From Porphyromonadaceae bacterium (GTDB lineage Bacteria; Bacteroidota; Bacteroidia; Bacteroidales; UBA11471), in NCBI GenBank assembly GCA_021199145.1, contig JAJQIP010000159.1:1-8367 (forward strand): a stretch of DNA of 8,367 bases, in the 5' to 3' direction. The position numbers were made by a program, and so were the translations under genes. Shown here one piece after another: positions 7,244-8,367 of the stretch. Each line of letters starts with the position of its first letter. Position 1 is the stretch's first letter. Below the pieces are notes generated by a model. That model was not told where the DNA came from and did not search any database. It saw only the letters and a list, made by a program, of their open reading frames with translations.

Positions 7244-7385
7244 CAAAAATTCTTTTGGCGACCCATCTCTTTTGTTTTTTAGGGAGAAGTTTTCGGTTGT
7301 AGGCGGAGGGCATGGACATGTCTTCGCAACTTGGAATCAGGAGTTGAAAAAAAGGCATTTGGATCAGGGTATTCCAGGAAAATGG

Positions 7386-7393
7386 TAATTTTG
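7386..7393 (+). promoter_or_regulatory. Predicted promoter -7 box of dusB
   Basis: TAATTTTG matches the Bacteroidetes primary-sigma -7 consensus TAnnTTTG. The G is 25 bases before the dusB ATG, leaving a leader of about 20 bases. A TTTG at 7358-7361 could be the -33 element, but the 24-base gap is longer than the usual 19-21, so only the -7 box is called. Confidence 0.55.
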
Positions 7394-7418
7394 TGTGGTA
7401 ATCATTAACAGTCTTGAT

Positions 7419-8367
7419 ATGAAAATCGGTTCGATTGATTTGGGAGAGTATCCCCTCTTTTTAGCTCCGATGGAAGATGTGACGGATACCTCTTTCCGCC
7501 TTTCGTGTAAGGAGTTCGGGGCTGATATGGTTACAACGGAATTTGTCTCGAGTGATGCCTTGATACGGGCAATTGACAAGACACGGGCCAAATTATCGAT
7601 TAGTGAGGAAGAACGGCCCGTAGCTATACAGATTTATGGTCGTAATGTTGATGCGATGGTGGAGGCAGCCCGTCTTTGCGAGGAAGTTTGTCCCGATGTA
7701 ATTGATTTGAATTTCGGTTGTCCTGTTAAGAAGATTGCCGGCAAGGGTGCCGGAGCAGGTATGTTGCGAGATGTGCCGTTAATGCTCTCCATTACCCGGG
7801 CGGTGGTGAATGCTGTACGGGTCCCTGTTACAGTGAAAACCCGTCTGGGTTGGGACAACGAGTCTCGTATCATTGTGGAATTGGCGGAACAGTTGCAAGA
7901 TTGTGGAATTGCGGCATTGACAATTCATGGACGCACCCGAAGTCAAATGTATACAGGAGAGGCTGATTGGTCGCTTATAGGTGCTGTGAAAGAAAATCCC
8001 CGCATGAGAATTTCTATTATCGGGAATGGAGACATTACCTCCCCCGAGAAGGCCCAAGAGGCTTTTTCTCGGTATGGGGTAGATGGGGTAATGGTAGGTC
8101 GTGCCGCTATTGGTGCTCCTTGGATTTTCGGAGAGATGAAGGAATATCTTTTGACCGGAAAAGTGACTTTCCTTCCCGTTTCCCGCCAAATGGAGGTGTT
8201 GCGGAATCAGTTACAGCAGAGTATAATCCGACTTGGTGAACGAAGGGGCATACTGCATATTCGCCGACATTTGGCGGCTACTCGGCTATTCAAGGGAATT
8301 CCTCATTTCCGGGAAACGCGCATTGCCATGTTGCGTGCGGAGACCTTGACCGACCTTAATCCTATCC
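7419..8367 (+). CDS. dusB: tRNA-dihydrouridine synthase, DusB type (3' end outside window)
   Basis: Open from the ATG at 7419 to the window edge: 316 codons plus one base. It is an FMN enzyme that uses NADPH to reduce specific uridines in tRNA to dihydrouridine. Visible landmarks of the TIM-barrel: LAPMEDVTDTSFR (15-27, FMN/phosphate strand), TTEFVSSDAL (39-48), QIYG (71-74), DLNFGCPVKKIAGKGAGAGM (96-115) with catalytic Cys101, VKTRLGW (139-145), IHGRTRSQMYTGEADW (169-184), IGNGDI (201-206) and MVGRAAIGAPWIF (225-237), which binds the FMN phosphate. The C-terminal helical tRNA-binding domain begins at about 255 (IRRHLAATRLFKG, 281-293). DusB proteins are about 320-340 residues, so only roughly the last 10-25 are missing. 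Among Dus subfamilies the NFGCPVKKI wording fits DusB; in Bacteroidetes it is often the only Dus. It is divergent from the phosphatase, with its own -7 box about 26 bases before the start. Confidence 0.95.
   Translation, partial: MKIGSIDLGEYPLFLAPMEDVTDTSFRLSCKEFGADMVTTEFVSSDALIRAIDKTRAKLSISEEERPVAIQIYGRNVDAMVEAARLCEEVCPDVIDLNFGCPVKKIAGKGAGAGMLRDVPLMLSITRAVVNAVRVPVTVKTRLGWDNESRIIVELAEQLQDCGIAALTIHGRTRSQMYTGEADWSLIGAVKENPRMRISIIGNGDITSPEKAQEAFSRYGVDGVMVGRAAIGAPWIFGEMKEYLLTGKVTFLPVSRQMEVLRNQLQQSIIRLGERRGILHIRRHLAATRLFKGIPHFRETRIAMLRAETLTDLNPI

Noticed and set aside
7195..7266. 24-residue N-terminal extension of the phosphatase from an ATG at 7266
   Set aside because: It precedes a complete signal peptide and would start upstream of the -7 box at 7236-7243; the sequence has no domain character.
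7315..7322. GACATGTC palindrome in the divergent intergenic region
   Set aside because: A single 8-base palindrome with no second copy and no relation to either promoter box; expected by chance.
7779..8189. 136-codon minus-strand frame inside dusB
   Set aside because: Antisense to conserved DusB motifs; low-complexity composition typical of a shadow frame.
1..8367. CRISPR arrays, insertion sequences, tRNA or rRNA genes, phage or defence genes
   Set aside because: No regularly spaced repeats, transposase motifs, tRNA cloverleaf or mobile-element boundaries were seen; the window is densely filled with core chromosomal genes.

Overview
The window looks like chromosomal DNA of a Bacteroidota bacterium, most likely order Bacteroidales. 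The evidence is a PorZ-type protein of the type IX secretion system, a leucyl-tRNA synthetase with the long insertion typical of this phylum, exported proteins whose signal peptides end next to Gln, starts without clear Shine-Dalgarno sequences, and four copies of the Bacteroidetes -7 promoter box (TAnnTTTG), one ahead of each gene that seems to begin a transcript. I do not assign a genus.

Layout, with five genes on the minus strand and one on the plus strand. 7419-8367 (+) is dusB, tRNA-dihydrouridine synthase, cut by the right edge. 7195-7418 is a divergent promoter region with one -7 box per direction. 7194-5917 (-) is a secreted histidine acid phosphatase. 5810-3039 (-) is leuS. 2880-2011 (-) is a YitT/DUF2179 membrane protein. 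1959-1378 (-) is rdgB, the house-cleaning ITP/XTP pyrophosphatase. 1381-1 (-) is a porZ-like beta-propeller gene that overlaps rdgB by ATGA and runs off the left edge; it is open for 460 codons.

The phosphatase, leuS and yitT each have their own -7 box. The unit yitT-rdgB-porZ is probably one transcript, because there is no promoter box ahead of rdgB or porZ, the yitT-rdgB gap is only 51 bases, and rdgB and porZ overlap. The genes do not form one pathway: there are two translation/tRNA genes (leuS, dusB), one nucleotide-pool guardian (rdgB), one membrane protein of unknown substrate, and two exported proteins (phosphatase, PorZ).

I did not find an undescribed system. The part most worth a second look is the yitT-rdgB junction. 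There, a 10-bp (plus 5-bp) inverted repeat folds across the yitT stop codon, and three bases later an 8-bp inverted repeat pairs with the rdgB ribosome-binding site and the first two bases of its start codon. The other observations are modest: T9SS-gene coupling to rdgB, an HD-type rather than HAE-type phosphatase motif, and an inverted repeat centred on the phosphatase promoter.
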